Source of the DNA: Streptomyces cucumeris
GTDB taxonomy: Bacteria > Actinomycetota > Actinomycetes > Streptomycetales > Streptomycetaceae
Reading direction: 5' to 3'
Length of the DNA stretch: 55,450 bases
Assembly: GCF_024295805.1 (NCBI RefSeq)
Contig: NZ_JANCLX010000031.1
Coordinates: 37,918 to 93,367, forward strand
The translations under genes and the position numbers were made by a program. Below, one piece after another: positions 23,351 through 31,522 of the stretch (its first letter is position 1; every line of letters begins with the position of its first letter). A model generated the notes under the pieces. That model searched no databases, was not told the DNA's origin, and saw only the letters and a program-made list of their open reading frames with translations.

Positions 23351-23550
23351 GCGCCCTCACGAAGCGCGCGGCCCTCGTCACCTCCGGCGACGTCATCGGC
23401 TACGAGGGTGAGTGGCGCACCGTCAAGGAGACGGCCACCGCGCGCGGCCCGATGGGCGGGTTAGCCGTCGTGGTCACCTGGGACGAGGGCGGCTCGGCGC
23501 GCTTCCCCGCCGGGGACGAACTCCTCCTCGGGGAGCCGGGCTCCACCTGA
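23305..23550 (+). CDS. Second small protein, overlapping the first, start uncertain
   Basis: The stretch SGDVIGYEGEWRTVKETATARGPMGGLAVVVTWDEGGSARFPAGDELLL reads like a genuine small beta-rich protein, related in style to its neighbour. The nearest in-frame start is the ATG at 23305, which overlaps the 79-residue gene by 46 bp in another frame and gives 81 residues. It may instead be a 5'-truncated gene, or the two may once have been one. A perfect hairpin follows. Confidence 0.5.
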   Translation: MGRPFEARPARRDSLSALTKRAALVTSGDVIGYEGEWRTVKETATARGPMGGLAVVVTWDEGGSARFPAGDELLLGEPGST

Positions 23551-23554
23551 CCAG

Positions 23555-23597
23555 CGACTGAACCCCACCCTGGTCGAACCGGGGTGGGGTTCAGTCG
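23555..23597 (+). terminator. Strong hairpin terminator after the small ORFs
   Basis: A perfect 16-bp stem (CGACTGAACCCCACCC at 23555-23570, complement at 23582-23597) with an 11-nt loop begins 4 nt after the stop at 23550. Confidence 0.85.
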
Positions 23598-23686
23598 TAC
23601 GTTCGCGCCACTGGGATGACTCCCCCGAAACCGGATGGGAGCCAGCGCGGCCGGGCGGGTTCCCATGGACGGACGCAGGCCGGGGC

Positions 23687-24424
23687 TCACACCACCACGC
23701 GGTAGTGGGTGGTCATCCGGCCGTCCGGCTCCAGGACGTGGTAGGCGAGGCCGGGCGGCTGGTCCCGGTCCGCGGGCCGGTCCCCCTCCCACGGCAGACG
23801 CAGCGTCCAGGTCACCGCCGGACCCACGATCAGCGGGCGGTCCGCGAAGGTCGTGACCGCGGCGGTGTGGGCGTGGCCGGTGAGAACGGCGGCCACTTCG
23901 GGGTGGGAGCGCAGCAGGGCCGCCAGCTCCCCGGGCCGTTCGAGCATCGAGCTGTCGGGCAGGGGGTGGTGCACCGGGGCCGGTGGCTGGTGGAAGGCGA
24001 TCAGGACGGGGAGCCGGCCGCCCAGCTCGGTCAGGCTCCGGTCCATCCAGGCGAGGGTCTCGGGGTCGAGGCGGCCCTCGTCGCGCCCCGGGATCGTGGC
24101 GTCGCACATCAGGATCACCGCGTCGTCGAACCGGTGGAGGCTGTTGACCGGTTCACCGCTCGGGGCCTCACCGAGCAGCGCCTTCCGGTACGCGCCGCGG
24201 ACATCGTGGTTGCCGGGGCAGGTGAGCACGGGAAAGGGGGCGTCGAAGAGTGCCGCCGCCTCTTCGTACTCGCCCTCCTCCCCGTGGTCGGCGATGTCTC
24301 CGGTGACAAGGAGGGCGTCGACGGGACGGGGCAGGCCGCGCAGATGGTCCATGACGCGGGCGGCACGGCGCGAGGCCCGCTCGCTCCCGTCGAGATGCAG
24401 ATCGCTGATCTGGGCGAACAACAC
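23687..24424 (-). CDS. Calcineurin-like metallophosphoesterase
   Basis: A 245-residue soluble phosphodiesterase-type enzyme with the full two-metal motif set: SDLHLDG (D8, H10), VTGDIADH, PGNHD, and GHAHTAAVT near the C-terminus. It resembles the CpdA/Icc group (3',5'-cyclic-nucleotide phosphodiesterase-like), but substrates in this family cannot be predicted reliably. The GTG at 24424 is preferred over an upstream start because TGGAGGAG lies 6-7 nt before it and the first motif follows at once. It is divergent from the CGNR regulator. Confidence 0.88.
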   Translation of the reverse strand: MLFAQISDLHLDGSERASRRAARVMDHLRGLPRPVDALLVTGDIADHGEEGEYEEAAALFDAPFPVLTCPGNHDVRGAYRKALLGEAPSGEPVNSLHRFDDAVILMCDATIPGRDEGRLDPETLAWMDRSLTELGGRLPVLIAFHQPPAPVHHPLPDSSMLERPGELAALLRSHPEVAAVLTGHAHTAAVTTFADRPLIVGPAVTWTLRLPWEGDRPADRDQPPGLAYHVLEPDGRMTTHYRVVV

Positions 24425-24497
24425 GCCGGTCTCCTCCACTTGGGTGCCCACAGGGCAAGGGGCACGGGTACGCCGCACAGAGGCGCCCGCACTCCTT

Positions 24498-24526
24498 CTA
24501 ACGGAAAACGCTACGATTACCGTTAG
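24498..24526. promoter_or_regulatory. Inverted repeat operator candidate before the CGNR gene
   Basis: CTAACGG (24498-24504) and CCGTTAG (24520-24526) form a perfect dyad with a 15-nt spacer in the divergent region between the phosphoesterase and CGNR genes. Its AT content stands out from the surroundings. Confidence 0.5.
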
Positions 24527-24597
24527 AGAATCTAGAGGGCGACCCGTGATGTGATCAAGTGGTGGACGCGGAGCGGACGAGCGGGAAGGACGGGCTC

Positions 24598-25203
24598 ATG
24601 CGGCGCCTGCAGGCACTGGAATTCGCGAGCACGATCCGGCACGACGGACACGGCGGTGTCGCGGACGACCTGGACACCGTCCAGGGCACGGTCCGGTGGC
24701 TGCGCGACCAGAGCGAGCTGCTCGCCGGACACCTCGCCGTGGAGGATCTCGAGGTCGACGAGGAGCTGCGGGCCGGGGTCGTCGAACTGCGGCGCGCGGT
24801 GCGGGCCCTGTTCGCCCGCGTGGTCAGCCCGGGACCGCCCAGCCGCGCGGATGCCCACCGGCTGATGCCGGCCGACCGCGCACTGGCCCACCTCAATGCC
24901 ACCGCCGCGATGGAACGAGTCACTCCACAGCTCGTCTGGCCGGATGGGGCCGACCCGTCGGTCCGGCTGCTGTCCGACGAACCGGAGCCGAGGATCCGGC
25001 TGCTCGGGGCGCTGGCGCGGTCCGCGATCGACTTCCTCTCCGGCCCCGAGGTCCGACAGTTGCGCGCCTGCACCGCTCCCCGCTGTGTGCGCTACTTCGT
25101 CAAGGCCCACGGGCGGCAGGAGTGGTGCAAACCGTCCTGCGGAAACCGGGCACGCGCCGCACGCCACTACCGGCGGCAGCAGGACGACGCGGTCCGGGAC
25201 TGA
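24598..25203 (+). CDS. CGNR zinc-finger (ABATE-domain) putative regulator
   Basis: A protein of 201 residues. The C-terminal module RACTAPRCVRYFVKAHGRQEWCKPSCGNRARAARHY is the CGNR zinc finger, with four cysteines for zinc. The preceding ~150 residues match the ABATE-type region, proposed to sense a ligand. Members are thought to be stress-related transcription regulators. The ATG at 24598 has GGAAGG 8 nt upstream; GTG codons at 24559 and 24562 lack one. The dyad at 24498 may be its own operator. Confidence 0.85.
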   Translation: MRRLQALEFASTIRHDGHGGVADDLDTVQGTVRWLRDQSELLAGHLAVEDLEVDEELRAGVVELRRAVRALFARVVSPGPPSRADAHRLMPADRALAHLNATAAMERVTPQLVWPDGADPSVRLLSDEPEPRIRLLGALARSAIDFLSGPEVRQLRACTAPRCVRYFVKAHGRQEWCKPSCGNRARAARHYRRQQDDAVRD

Positions 25204-25221
25204 GGACGGGCCGAGGACACG

Positions 25222-25725
25222 GTGCGGCTGTGGACGGTGCAGCCCCGCGCGGCGCTGACGAGACTCCGGGCGGATGGCGAACTCAGGGGCGCGTGGGAGC
25301 GGGTGGACCCCGCCTGGCGACCGGCGTACGAAGCCATGGTCGCGAGGATGGAATCCCGCGGTGTGTCCTGCGCGGGCCGCCCTCCCTTCTGGGCCTGGGC
25401 CGCCCCGGACACCGCCGACGACCGCGTGGCCTGGACCGCGGTGCTGCTGCTCGGCCTTGACGCGGACGATCCGGGGCCGTTCGCCGGGTACCGCGTACTG
25501 GATCTGGAGATCGCCGACGAACTGGTCGTCCTGAGTTCGTACCCGCGCTGGAACACCTTCCTCGACGACGTCCTCATGGGCGAGGAGTCGGCCGCCATGG
25601 ACTGGTCCATCGACGCCGACGAGTTCCATGACCCGGACCAGATGGGTGTGCAGGCGTGTGTGCCGCGCCTCCGCGCCGACTGGGTACTGGGCTGCCGCCC
25701 GTTGACGGCCCCGCTGGGCGACTGA
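25222..25725 (+). CDS. DUF3841-like protein
   Basis: A 167-residue cytoplasmic protein opening with LWTVQPRAALTRLRADGELRG, the pattern of DUF3841 proteins (LWTxQ...L...G.L). A middle part with WAW and DLEIADELVVLSSYPRWN follows. Biochemical function is unknown. It starts 18 nt after the CGNR gene, so the two may be cotranscribed. The GTG has GAGGA at a suitable distance. Confidence 0.72.
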   Translation: MRLWTVQPRAALTRLRADGELRGAWERVDPAWRPAYEAMVARMESRGVSCAGRPPFWAWAAPDTADDRVAWTAVLLLGLDADDPGPFAGYRVLDLEIADELVVLSSYPRWNTFLDDVLMGEESAAMDWSIDADEFHDPDQMGVQACVPRLRADWVLGCRPLTAPLGD

Positions 25726-25811
25726 CGGGAGTGACGGTCTCCCGCTGTTCGCGAGCCGGCCCAGCACGGAACCGTCCCTCGGCGCCGGAGGGCGCAGGAG
25801 ATGATCGGGCC

Positions 25812-26468
25812 ATGACTGAGATCATTCTGATGTCCGACCCGAAGGTCGCGGCCGTTCCCGTCCGGGAGTGCGGCGAACGGCTCGTGGACCTCCGGAGGCA
25901 CAGCCCCCTGCTGATCGACGAACGGAAGGCGGAGGACTCCGCCGGAGCCTTCGCCCACCTGCGGGAGGGAGTGCTCGACCGCCTGCTCAAGGCACAGGAA
26001 CAACTGCCGCGCGGGCTGCGGCTGCTGTTCGTCGAGGGGTACCGCCCGCCGTCCCTGCAACGCCGCTACTTCGACGAGTACGCGAGCGAACTCCGGGCCG
26101 GGCACCCGGACTGGTCCGCCGCGCGGATCCACTCGGCGGCCAGCCGCTATGTGTCCCCGCCCGAGATAGCGCCGCACAGCGCCGGGGCGGCCGTGGACCT
26201 GACCCTCGCGGACGCCGACGGCCGGGAACTCGACATGGGCACCCGGATGAACGCGAGTCCGGAGGAGAGCGCGGGCGCCTGCTACACACGGGCCGGCAAC
26301 ATCAGCGCCGAGGCCCGCTCGCACCGGGACCTCCTGGGCGCGGCGCTCACCGCCGCCGGGCTGGTCAACTACCCCACGGAGTGGTGGCACTGGTCCTACG
26401 GGGACCGCTACTGGGCCCTGATGACGGACGCGGGGGCCGCCCTCTACGGACCCAGGGAGCTCGGCTGA
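25812..26468 (+). CDS. D-alanyl-D-alanine dipeptidase, VanX/DdpX family
   Basis: A 218-residue zinc dipeptidase. All key residues of VanX are recognisable: R78 (GYRPP), H122 and D129 (PHSAGAAVDL), E190 and H193 (EWWHW). It should hydrolyse D-Ala-D-Ala or related dipeptides in the cytoplasm. No vanH, vanA or vanRS gene is near, so this looks like a housekeeping, cell-wall-recycling or nutritional DdpX-like enzyme and not a glycopeptide-resistance unit. The ATG follows AGGAGA by 10 nt. Confidence 0.9.
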   Translation: MTEIILMSDPKVAAVPVRECGERLVDLRRHSPLLIDERKAEDSAGAFAHLREGVLDRLLKAQEQLPRGLRLLFVEGYRPPSLQRRYFDEYASELRAGHPDWSAARIHSAASRYVSPPEIAPHSAGAAVDLTLADADGRELDMGTRMNASPEESAGACYTRAGNISAEARSHRDLLGAALTAAGLVNYPTEWWHWSYGDRYWALMTDAGAALYGPRELG

Positions 26469-26510
26469 CGGTCGCGCCTCGCGGAGCCCTCACGCCTGAG
26501 TGCTGCGCGG

Positions 26511-26538
26511 GGGCGCGCCGCCCGGCGGTGACGCGCCC
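26511..26538 (+). terminator. Possible terminator after the dipeptidase gene
   Basis: GGGCGCG (26511-26517) pairs with CGCGCCC (26532-26538), with a small inner CCGC/GCGG helix. It lies 43 nt past the stop at 26468. The rest of the 340-nt gap to the next gene holds a palindrome (26716) and otherwise nothing recognised. Confidence 0.45.
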
Positions 26539-26715
26539 GAGGGCAGCGCGACCGGTCCGGGACACCTCGAACGCCCCGCCATGGAAACCTCGTGAGGCCC
26601 ATCCGTCACACACACCACAGCGCTCGGCGATTCGGCCAATTCCCGCCATGCGACAGCGCCCGCGGCACGGCGGTCGCGCGTTCGAGCCCTTGGAATTCCC
26701 GGGCTCCATCACGTC

Positions 26716-26739
26716 CGGAATCGAGCGCGTTCGATTCCG
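26716..26739. promoter_or_regulatory. Perfect palindromic operator candidate before the ABC exporter
   Basis: CGGAATCGA (26716-26724) and TCGATTCCG (26731-26739) form a 9-bp dyad with a 6-nt spacer, about 70 bp upstream of the exporter start. This is the size and shape of TetR- or GntR-type sites. No regulator gene flanks the exporter. Confidence 0.5.
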
Positions 26740-26808
26740 TCACCTCGTCGTTATGCCGGACACAGCCGGACCATCCAGGTGCGGCAGCGACCCCTGGGAG
26801 GGATGCGG

Positions 26809-28707
26809 GTGACTGTGACCGACGCCTCGACCGCACATGCGGAGATGCCGCCTCCGCCACCTCCGGCGACCATCACCTTCGAAGGGAAGCACGCCAAGAA
26901 TCCGCTGGCGGAGGCGAGTTTCCGGGCGATGTGCGGACGCCTCCCCTCCGTGCTCGGGCACACCGCCCGGCTGGCCTGGTCCGTCGATCGCCCGGCCGTC
27001 CTGCTCATGCTGCTCTGTCAGCTCCTCACCGGTGCCTCGGCCGCCGCGGTCCTCGCATTCACCGCGAAGGCCATGACGCACATCCTCGGGACCGGGGTGG
27101 TGTCCGAACGTCTGGACGCCGCGCTGCCCGCCCTGATGGTGGTCGCGGGTGCCGCGGGCGTTGGCCGGATCAGTAGTGCCCTGTCCTCCTACGCCGACGG
27201 CCGGATCACCCCGCTCCTCCTGACCGAGGCGGACGTCGCGCTGGTGTCCGCGGTGTGCCGCGTCGAGGCGTCCGCCTACGGGGAGAGCGGATTCGCCGAC
27301 CGCCAGGAAGCCGCCGAGGTCGGTGTCACCCGCACACGGATGATGGTGCAGGACGCACAGCGGTTCATGGCCGCCCTGGTCCGCATGGTCGCCGCGAGCG
27401 GTGTCATCACGGCCCTGCACTGGATGATGCTCCCGCTGCTCCTGCTCGCCGTCGTCCCGGCCGGTATCGGCGCCGTGCTCTGCGCGCGCGTCGACTACGA
27501 GACCCACTACGCCAACGTGGGCGACCGCAATGTCCGCGGCATGATGCGCTGGTGGGCCACCTACTCCCGCTACGGCGACGAGGTCCGCGCCAATGGCATG
27601 ACCGGCTACCTCCTCTACTGGTACCGCGCCCTGTCCGACCGCATCGACCAGCGGACCCTGACCGCCGCGCCCCGAATGCTGCGCATCGTCCTGACGACCA
27701 GCGCCCTGGGCGGGATCTTCCTCCTGGGCACCTGGGCCACCCTCGCCTGGCTGGCCACCACCGGCCGCGTCGCCCTGCCCGTGGCGGCCACCGCCGTGGT
27801 CGCCGTCCAGACCACACTGGCCGCGCTCTCCCAGTTCGTGATCCACGGTGCCGCGATGTTCCACACCTCGCTGTACCTCGCCGATATGCGGAGCTTCCTC
27901 GATCTGGCCACCGAACGCGCGCCCCGGCGCGGTGAGCTGACCATTCCCGAGCAGGTGACCGAGATCCGGCTCGATGAGGTCGTGTACCAGTACCCCGGCA
28001 AGGACGAACCGGCGGTCGACGGGGTGTCCCTCACCCTGCGCCGCGGTGAGATCCTCGCCATCGTCGGTGAGAACGGCAGCGGCAAGTCCACCCTGGCCAA
28101 ACTGATCACCGGAATCCTCCTCGCCGACAAGGGCCGCGTCCTGTGGGACGGCATCGATCTGGCACGGGCCCATCCCGACGCGGTGTGGAAGCGCACCGCC
28201 CTGGTCCCGCAGAACTTCGCGTGCTGGCCGCTGCGCGCGCGGGAGAACATCACCCTGGGGCAGCCCAAGACCTTCGACGACGACGCGGTGTGGGAGGCCG
28301 TGGACGCGGTGGGCATGCGAACGACGATCGAGAAACTGCCCCGGCAGCTCGACACCCTGCTCGCCCGTGAACTCTTCGGAGGCGCCGAGCTGTCCGGAGG
28401 CCAGTGGCAGCGGCTCGTCTGCGGTCGTGCGCTCTACCGGCGGACACCCCTGCTGATCCTGGACGAACCGACGTCGCAGATGGACCCGCGCGGCGAACAC
28501 CAGATCTTCCTGGAGATCAAACGCATCGCCGCCGAACGCATGACGATCGTCGTCACCCACCAGCTGGAGAACACCCGGCTGGCGGACCGCATCCTCGTCA
28601 TGCGGGACGGACGAGTGATCGAACAGGGCGGCTACGACGAACTCGTCGGCGCGGGCGGTCTGTTCGCCGAGCTGGTCGCCCTGGCCAAGGACCGTTCCCA
28701 GCGCTGA
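26809..28707 (+). CDS. ABC exporter half-transporter (TMD-NBD fusion), orphan
   Basis: A 632-residue type IV ABC exporter subunit. The N-terminus has a run of prolines. About six membrane helices lie between residues 55 and 350. The C-terminal nucleotide-binding domain has Walker A GENGSGKST, signature LSGGQWQRL, Walker B LLILDEPTS and the H-loop VVTHQ. Such half-transporters act as dimers; this type occurs beside lanthipeptide or lasso-peptide genes as well as alone. I found no precursor peptide or maturation enzyme nearby, so the substrate is unknown. GTG 26809 is chosen because GGGAGGG lies 6 nt upstream; ATG 26803 and GTG 26779 are alternatives. Confidence 0.85.
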   Translation: MTVTDASTAHAEMPPPPPPATITFEGKHAKNPLAEASFRAMCGRLPSVLGHTARLAWSVDRPAVLLMLLCQLLTGASAAAVLAFTAKAMTHILGTGVVSERLDAALPALMVVAGAAGVGRISSALSSYADGRITPLLLTEADVALVSAVCRVEASAYGESGFADRQEAAEVGVTRTRMMVQDAQRFMAALVRMVAASGVITALHWMMLPLLLLAVVPAGIGAVLCARVDYETHYANVGDRNVRGMMRWWATYSRYGDEVRANGMTGYLLYWYRALSDRIDQRTLTAAPRMLRIVLTTSALGGIFLLGTWATLAWLATTGRVALPVAATAVVAVQTTLAALSQFVIHGAAMFHTSLYLADMRSFLDLATERAPRRGELTIPEQVTEIRLDEVVYQYPGKDEPAVDGVSLTLRRGEILAIVGENGSGKSTLAKLITGILLADKGRVLWDGIDLARAHPDAVWKRTALVPQNFACWPLRARENITLGQPKTFDDDAVWEAVDAVGMRTTIEKLPRQLDTLLARELFGGAELSGGQWQRLVCGRALYRRTPLLILDEPTSQMDPRGEHQIFLEIKRIAAERMTIVVTHQLENTRLADRILVMRDGRVIEQGGYDELVGAGGLFAELVALAKDRSQR

Positions 28708-28713
28708 TCCCGG

Positions 28714-28740
28714 GGCGGCGCCGCTCCACACGGCGCCGCC
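28714..28740 (+). terminator. Terminator of the ABC exporter gene
   Basis: A perfect 10-bp stem (GGCGGCGCCG at 28714-28723, complement at 28731-28740) with a 7-nt loop lies 6 nt after the stop. Confidence 0.75.
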
Positions 28741-28764
28741 GCGGAAGGGGCCCGCCCGGAGCCC

Positions 28765-28798
28765 GTCACGCCCGGTGCGGGACCTCACCGGGTGTGAC
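28765..28798. other. Second hairpin in the gap before the CsbD-like gene
   Basis: GTCACGCCCGGTG (28765-28777) pairs with CACCGGGTGTGAC (28786-28798), 13 bp with one G-T wobble. It may be a back-up terminator or a leader structure. The remainder of the 28708-28984 gap holds a TTGACA-like hexamer near 28869 and no gene that I can see. Confidence 0.4.
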
Positions 28799-28984
28799 GC
28801 GAAGGACCCCGGCGACGGCGATGAGCTGGTCGAGAAGCTGCCACTGCACCCGAGCGGGGCAGTCGGCGTTGACACCCCCGCGACCCGGGACTTCCATGGA
28901 ATGTGTGCGCCGTGGCCGTATCGCGCACCGGCGCCTCGCGAACCCTCTGACTCCCCCACGGATCAGAACAGGAGGCGGCCAGCG

Positions 28985-29158
28985 ATGAACGTCGGGAAGA
29001 AGATGGCCCACAAGGCCGAAGAGCTCAAAGGTCAGGCCCAGAAAGCGCTCGGCCGGGCCACCGGAAACCGCCGGCTCGAGACCGAGGGCCATGGCCATCA
29101 GGCCAAGGGCGGTATGAAGCAGGTCGGAGAGAAGATCAAGGACGCATTCCGGCGCTGA
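28985..29158 (+). CDS. CsbD-like small stress protein
   Basis: A 57-residue, Lys-rich, hydrophilic protein: KAEELKGQAQKALGRATGNRRLETEG is the CsbD signature. CsbD proteins accumulate under general stress (sigma-B control in Bacillus); the molecular role is unknown. GGAGG lies about 10 nt before the ATG. Confidence 0.88.
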   Translation: MNVGKKMAHKAEELKGQAQKALGRATGNRRLETEGHGHQAKGGMKQVGEKIKDAFRR

Positions 29159-29213
29159 ACGGGTGTTCCGCCCGCGGCGAGCGAGGCGCGCGGTGCGGAA
29201 GGAGGCCGGTCCG

Positions 29214-29990
29214 ATGACGTCTGACGGTCCGTGTCGGGCGTGCTCACCCTCCTGGGTCGGTCTCACCACCCCCGACCTGCGCAGGACGCAGGACTTCTAC
29301 GGCGCTGTGCTCGGCTGGACCTGGCGCCCCAGCCCCGCGGACCAGGGCTTCCGGCTCGCCCTCAGTGACGGGGAGCCGGTGGCCAGCATCGGCGAGGCCG
29401 CCTCCGGGCTCCGCGCCGCCGCCCACTGGACGCCGTTCTTCGCCACCGACGGCGCGAACGACATCGCGGCACGGATCCACGAGCGCGGTGGCACGGTGGG
29501 TGTCGGCCCGCTCCCCTTCGGTGCCGGCCGGGTGGCCCTCGCCTCGGACACGCACGGGGCGGTGTTCGGCTTCTGGGAGGGTGAGGTGTTCCCGGGCTGG
29601 CCGCCCGGCCGTACCCCCATGCCCGCCTGGCTGGAGCTGCGCACCCGCGACACCTTCGCCGCGGCGCTGTTCTACGGCGAGATCTTCGGCTGGACCGCGG
29701 AGGGCGGCACCTGCACGGTCGAGTACGGGAACGAGGAGGTGGTCGTGCGGGAGTCGGGCCGCAAGGCCGCGGTGATCCGCGGTGGCGCCGTCGAAGAGGC
29801 GCCCGACCCCCGGGTGCGGCCCCGCTGGTGGGTGCACTTCCAAGTGGCCGACCTGGACGCCGCAGCGGCCGCCGCCACGGCGGCGGGCGGCACCGTCGTC
29901 GCCGGTCCGATGGCGCCCTCGCCCGGCGCGGAGCGGGAGGCGACCGTGCGCGACCCCATCGGTGGCTCCTTCAGCATGACCGCCGGATGA
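29214..29990 (+). CDS. Two-domain glyoxalase/VOC-superfamily protein
   Basis: A 258-residue protein made of two VOC-type domains of ~120 residues. The first opens with WVGLTTPDLRRTQDFYGAVLGWTW, the second with WLELRTRDTFAAALFYGEIFGWTA. They fit the Streptomyces VOC proteins related to the CFP-30B-type hydroxylase annotations. The reaction is unknown. GGAGG lies 8 nt before the ATG at 29214; the frame extends upstream without a better start. Confidence 0.8.
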   Translation: MTSDGPCRACSPSWVGLTTPDLRRTQDFYGAVLGWTWRPSPADQGFRLALSDGEPVASIGEAASGLRAAAHWTPFFATDGANDIAARIHERGGTVGVGPLPFGAGRVALASDTHGAVFGFWEGEVFPGWPPGRTPMPAWLELRTRDTFAAALFYGEIFGWTAEGGTCTVEYGNEEVVVRESGRKAAVIRGGAVEEAPDPRVRPRWWVHFQVADLDAAAAAATAAGGTVVAGPMAPSPGAEREATVRDPIGGSFSMTAG

Positions 29991-30079
29991 CCGTGCCGCT
30001 CCGGCCTCCGGACCAGGTGCGGCTCCGTGGCCTCGGCGGTTGCACCGCGCCATGGCCGACAAAGAGGGAGAATGGGCAT

Positions 30080-30400
30080 ATGAGCGACAGAACCCCTGAA
30101 CCGGACCCCCGTCGCACCGCCCGCCCCGAGCCGGAGCGCCAGGGCCCGGCCACCCCCGCGTCACCGTCCGGCGGCACGGCCGCCGCCCCCGCGGCGGACA
30201 TCCACCGCACGCCCGGCACCGACCAGGCGCACGGCGTGCCCCCGGGCGAGACTCCCCCGGCCGAGGGAAGTACGGCGGGCGCCGGCCCACAGGAGACCTA
30301 CAACCCCACGAAGGGCTGGAGCACGGCTCCCATCCTGGTCATCCTGGTCCTGGTGGCGTTCTTCGTCGCCTTCTGCGTGGCCTACGCGGTGACGGTGTAG
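30080..30400 (+). CDS. DUF6480-like single-pass membrane protein
   Basis: A 106-residue protein with a disordered Pro/Glu/Gly-rich N-terminal part (GVPPGETPPAEGSTAGAGPQETYNPTKGW) and one C-terminal membrane helix (PILVILVLVAFFVAFCVAYAV). The central motif is what I recall for the streptomycete DUF6480 family; no function is known. GGGAG precedes the ATG by 9 nt. Confidence 0.7.
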   Translation: MSDRTPEPDPRRTARPEPERQGPATPASPSGGTAAAPAADIHRTPGTDQAHGVPPGETPPAEGSTAGAGPQETYNPTKGWSTAPILVILVLVAFFVAFCVAYAVTV

Positions 30401-30550
30401 CCAGCCGGAACGCCACGGCACGCTCCTTGTGCGGGTCCGATGACCGCATGCACATGCCGCCCGAGCCGCACGTTACTGACGGGGAATGAGTTGCTCACGC
30501 CGGGGAACGCGGAGGTTGCCGGATCACTGTGCGTCGGAAGGACACCCCCC

Positions 30551-30787
30551 ATGCTGATGGCCCATCCCGCGGTTCTGACCGACCTCGTCGCCCAGTACGA
30601 GGCGTTGCGCGCCCTGGAGGCGAGCGCAGGCGATCTGGAGACACAACAGCGCCTGGACGACGTCTCGTACACCCTGTGCGTGGCCACCGGAACCCAGGAC
30701 GTGGACACGGCCCTCACCGCGGCCCGCCACCAGTTGCTCGGCGCCCGCGCCGCAGCCGGCTCGCTGCTCACGGCGGACGCCGTATGA
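30551..30787 (+). CDS. DUF5133-like small protein
   Basis: A 78-residue protein: MLMAHPAVLTDLVAQYEAL at the start and RLDDVSYTLCVATGTQDVDTAL in the middle match the streptomycete DUF5133 family as I know it. It is helical and soluble, of unknown function. GGAAGG lies 9 nt before the ATG. The 150-nt gap before it shows nothing clear. Confidence 0.72.
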   Translation: MLMAHPAVLTDLVAQYEALRALEASAGDLETQQRLDDVSYTLCVATGTQDVDTALTAARHQLLGARAAAGSLLTADAV

Positions 30788-30841
30788 CACCAGCCGGGCG
30801 ACCATGGCGGGCGGCCATGACGAGAGAACACGGGGAGTGAC

Positions 30842-31522
30842 TCACCCCTCGGACGGCCTCCCGTACTTGGCCGTGTAGGAACGGGCGATCCCCAGCTGTT
30901 CCCGTTCCATCCAGGGAGCCGCGTCCAGCACGCCGGGCAGCGACTTGCGGTCCGTGGTCACCGCCCGGAACAACCGGGAGACGGTCACCTCGTGGTCGGG
31001 CCTGTGAATGACGTCGATCGGGTCGCCGACACTCAGCTCCCCCGGTTCGATGACGCGCAGCATGGCCCCGGAGGACGCCGACTGGGTGAAGCGCCGCAAC
31101 CAGCCCTTCTCCCCGAGCCATCCCGCGAAGGTGCGGCAGGGGATGCGGCCGCCGGTCACCTCCAGCACGACCCGGGGACCCACCCGCCACCGCTCACCGA
31201 TCAGCGCCTCGCGCAAGTCGATGCCGAGGGTGGTGAGGTTCTCGCCGAAGGCACCGTTGGCCAGCGAACGGCCCAGCTCGTGCTCCCAGCCGTCCAGATC
31301 CTCGCGGGCGAAGGCGTAGACCGCCCGGTCGTTCCCGCCGTGGAAACGCAGATCGCACACCGCGTCCCCGGACACCCCGCTCGCCCCGACCCCCGGGGGC
31401 CCCGGCGAGTCCACCCTGACCGGCCCCTCGACCGGCCGCTTGTCGATGCCCGTCGTACCCGACGGCGCGTCGGTGAAGGCCACGGGCTTGGCCGATCCCA
31501 CGTTCACACTCAGGATTTTCAT
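30842..31522 (-). CDS. MOSC-domain protein (YiiM-like)
   Basis: A 226-residue protein with a MOSC beta-barrel: VCDLRFHGGNDRAVYAFAREDLDGW, GAFGENLTT and GRIPCRTFAGW, in which the conserved cysteine follows the usual RIPC pattern. A C-terminal 3-alpha domain (about 165-220: VSRLFRAVTTDRKSLPGVLDAAPW) is typical of YiiM. Family members bind molybdenum cofactor and detoxify N-hydroxylated compounds. Divergent from the FUSC-type gene. Confidence 0.85.
   Translation of the reverse strand: MKILSVNVGSAKPVAFTDAPSGTTGIDKRPVEGPVRVDSPGPPGVGASGVSGDAVCDLRFHGGNDRAVYAFAREDLDGWEHELGRSLANGAFGENLTTLGIDLREALIGERWRVGPRVVLEVTGGRIPCRTFAGWLGEKGWLRRFTQSASSGAMLRVIEPGELSVGDPIDVIHRPDHEVTVSRLFRAVTTDRKSLPGVLDAAPWMEREQLGIARSYTAKYGRPSEG

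Noticed and set aside
25812..26468. Glycopeptide-resistance locus suggested by the VanX homologue
   Set aside because: No VanH, VanA, VanS or VanR homologue lies in the window.
26809..28707. Lanthipeptide or lasso-peptide cluster suggested by the ABC exporter
   Set aside because: No precursor peptide, LanC/LanM/LanKC, cyclase or protease gene is present on either side.
28868..28893. Possible sigma-B-type promoter before the CsbD-like gene
   Set aside because: GTTG and GGGACT have the right spacing but match GTTT/GGGTAT only weakly.
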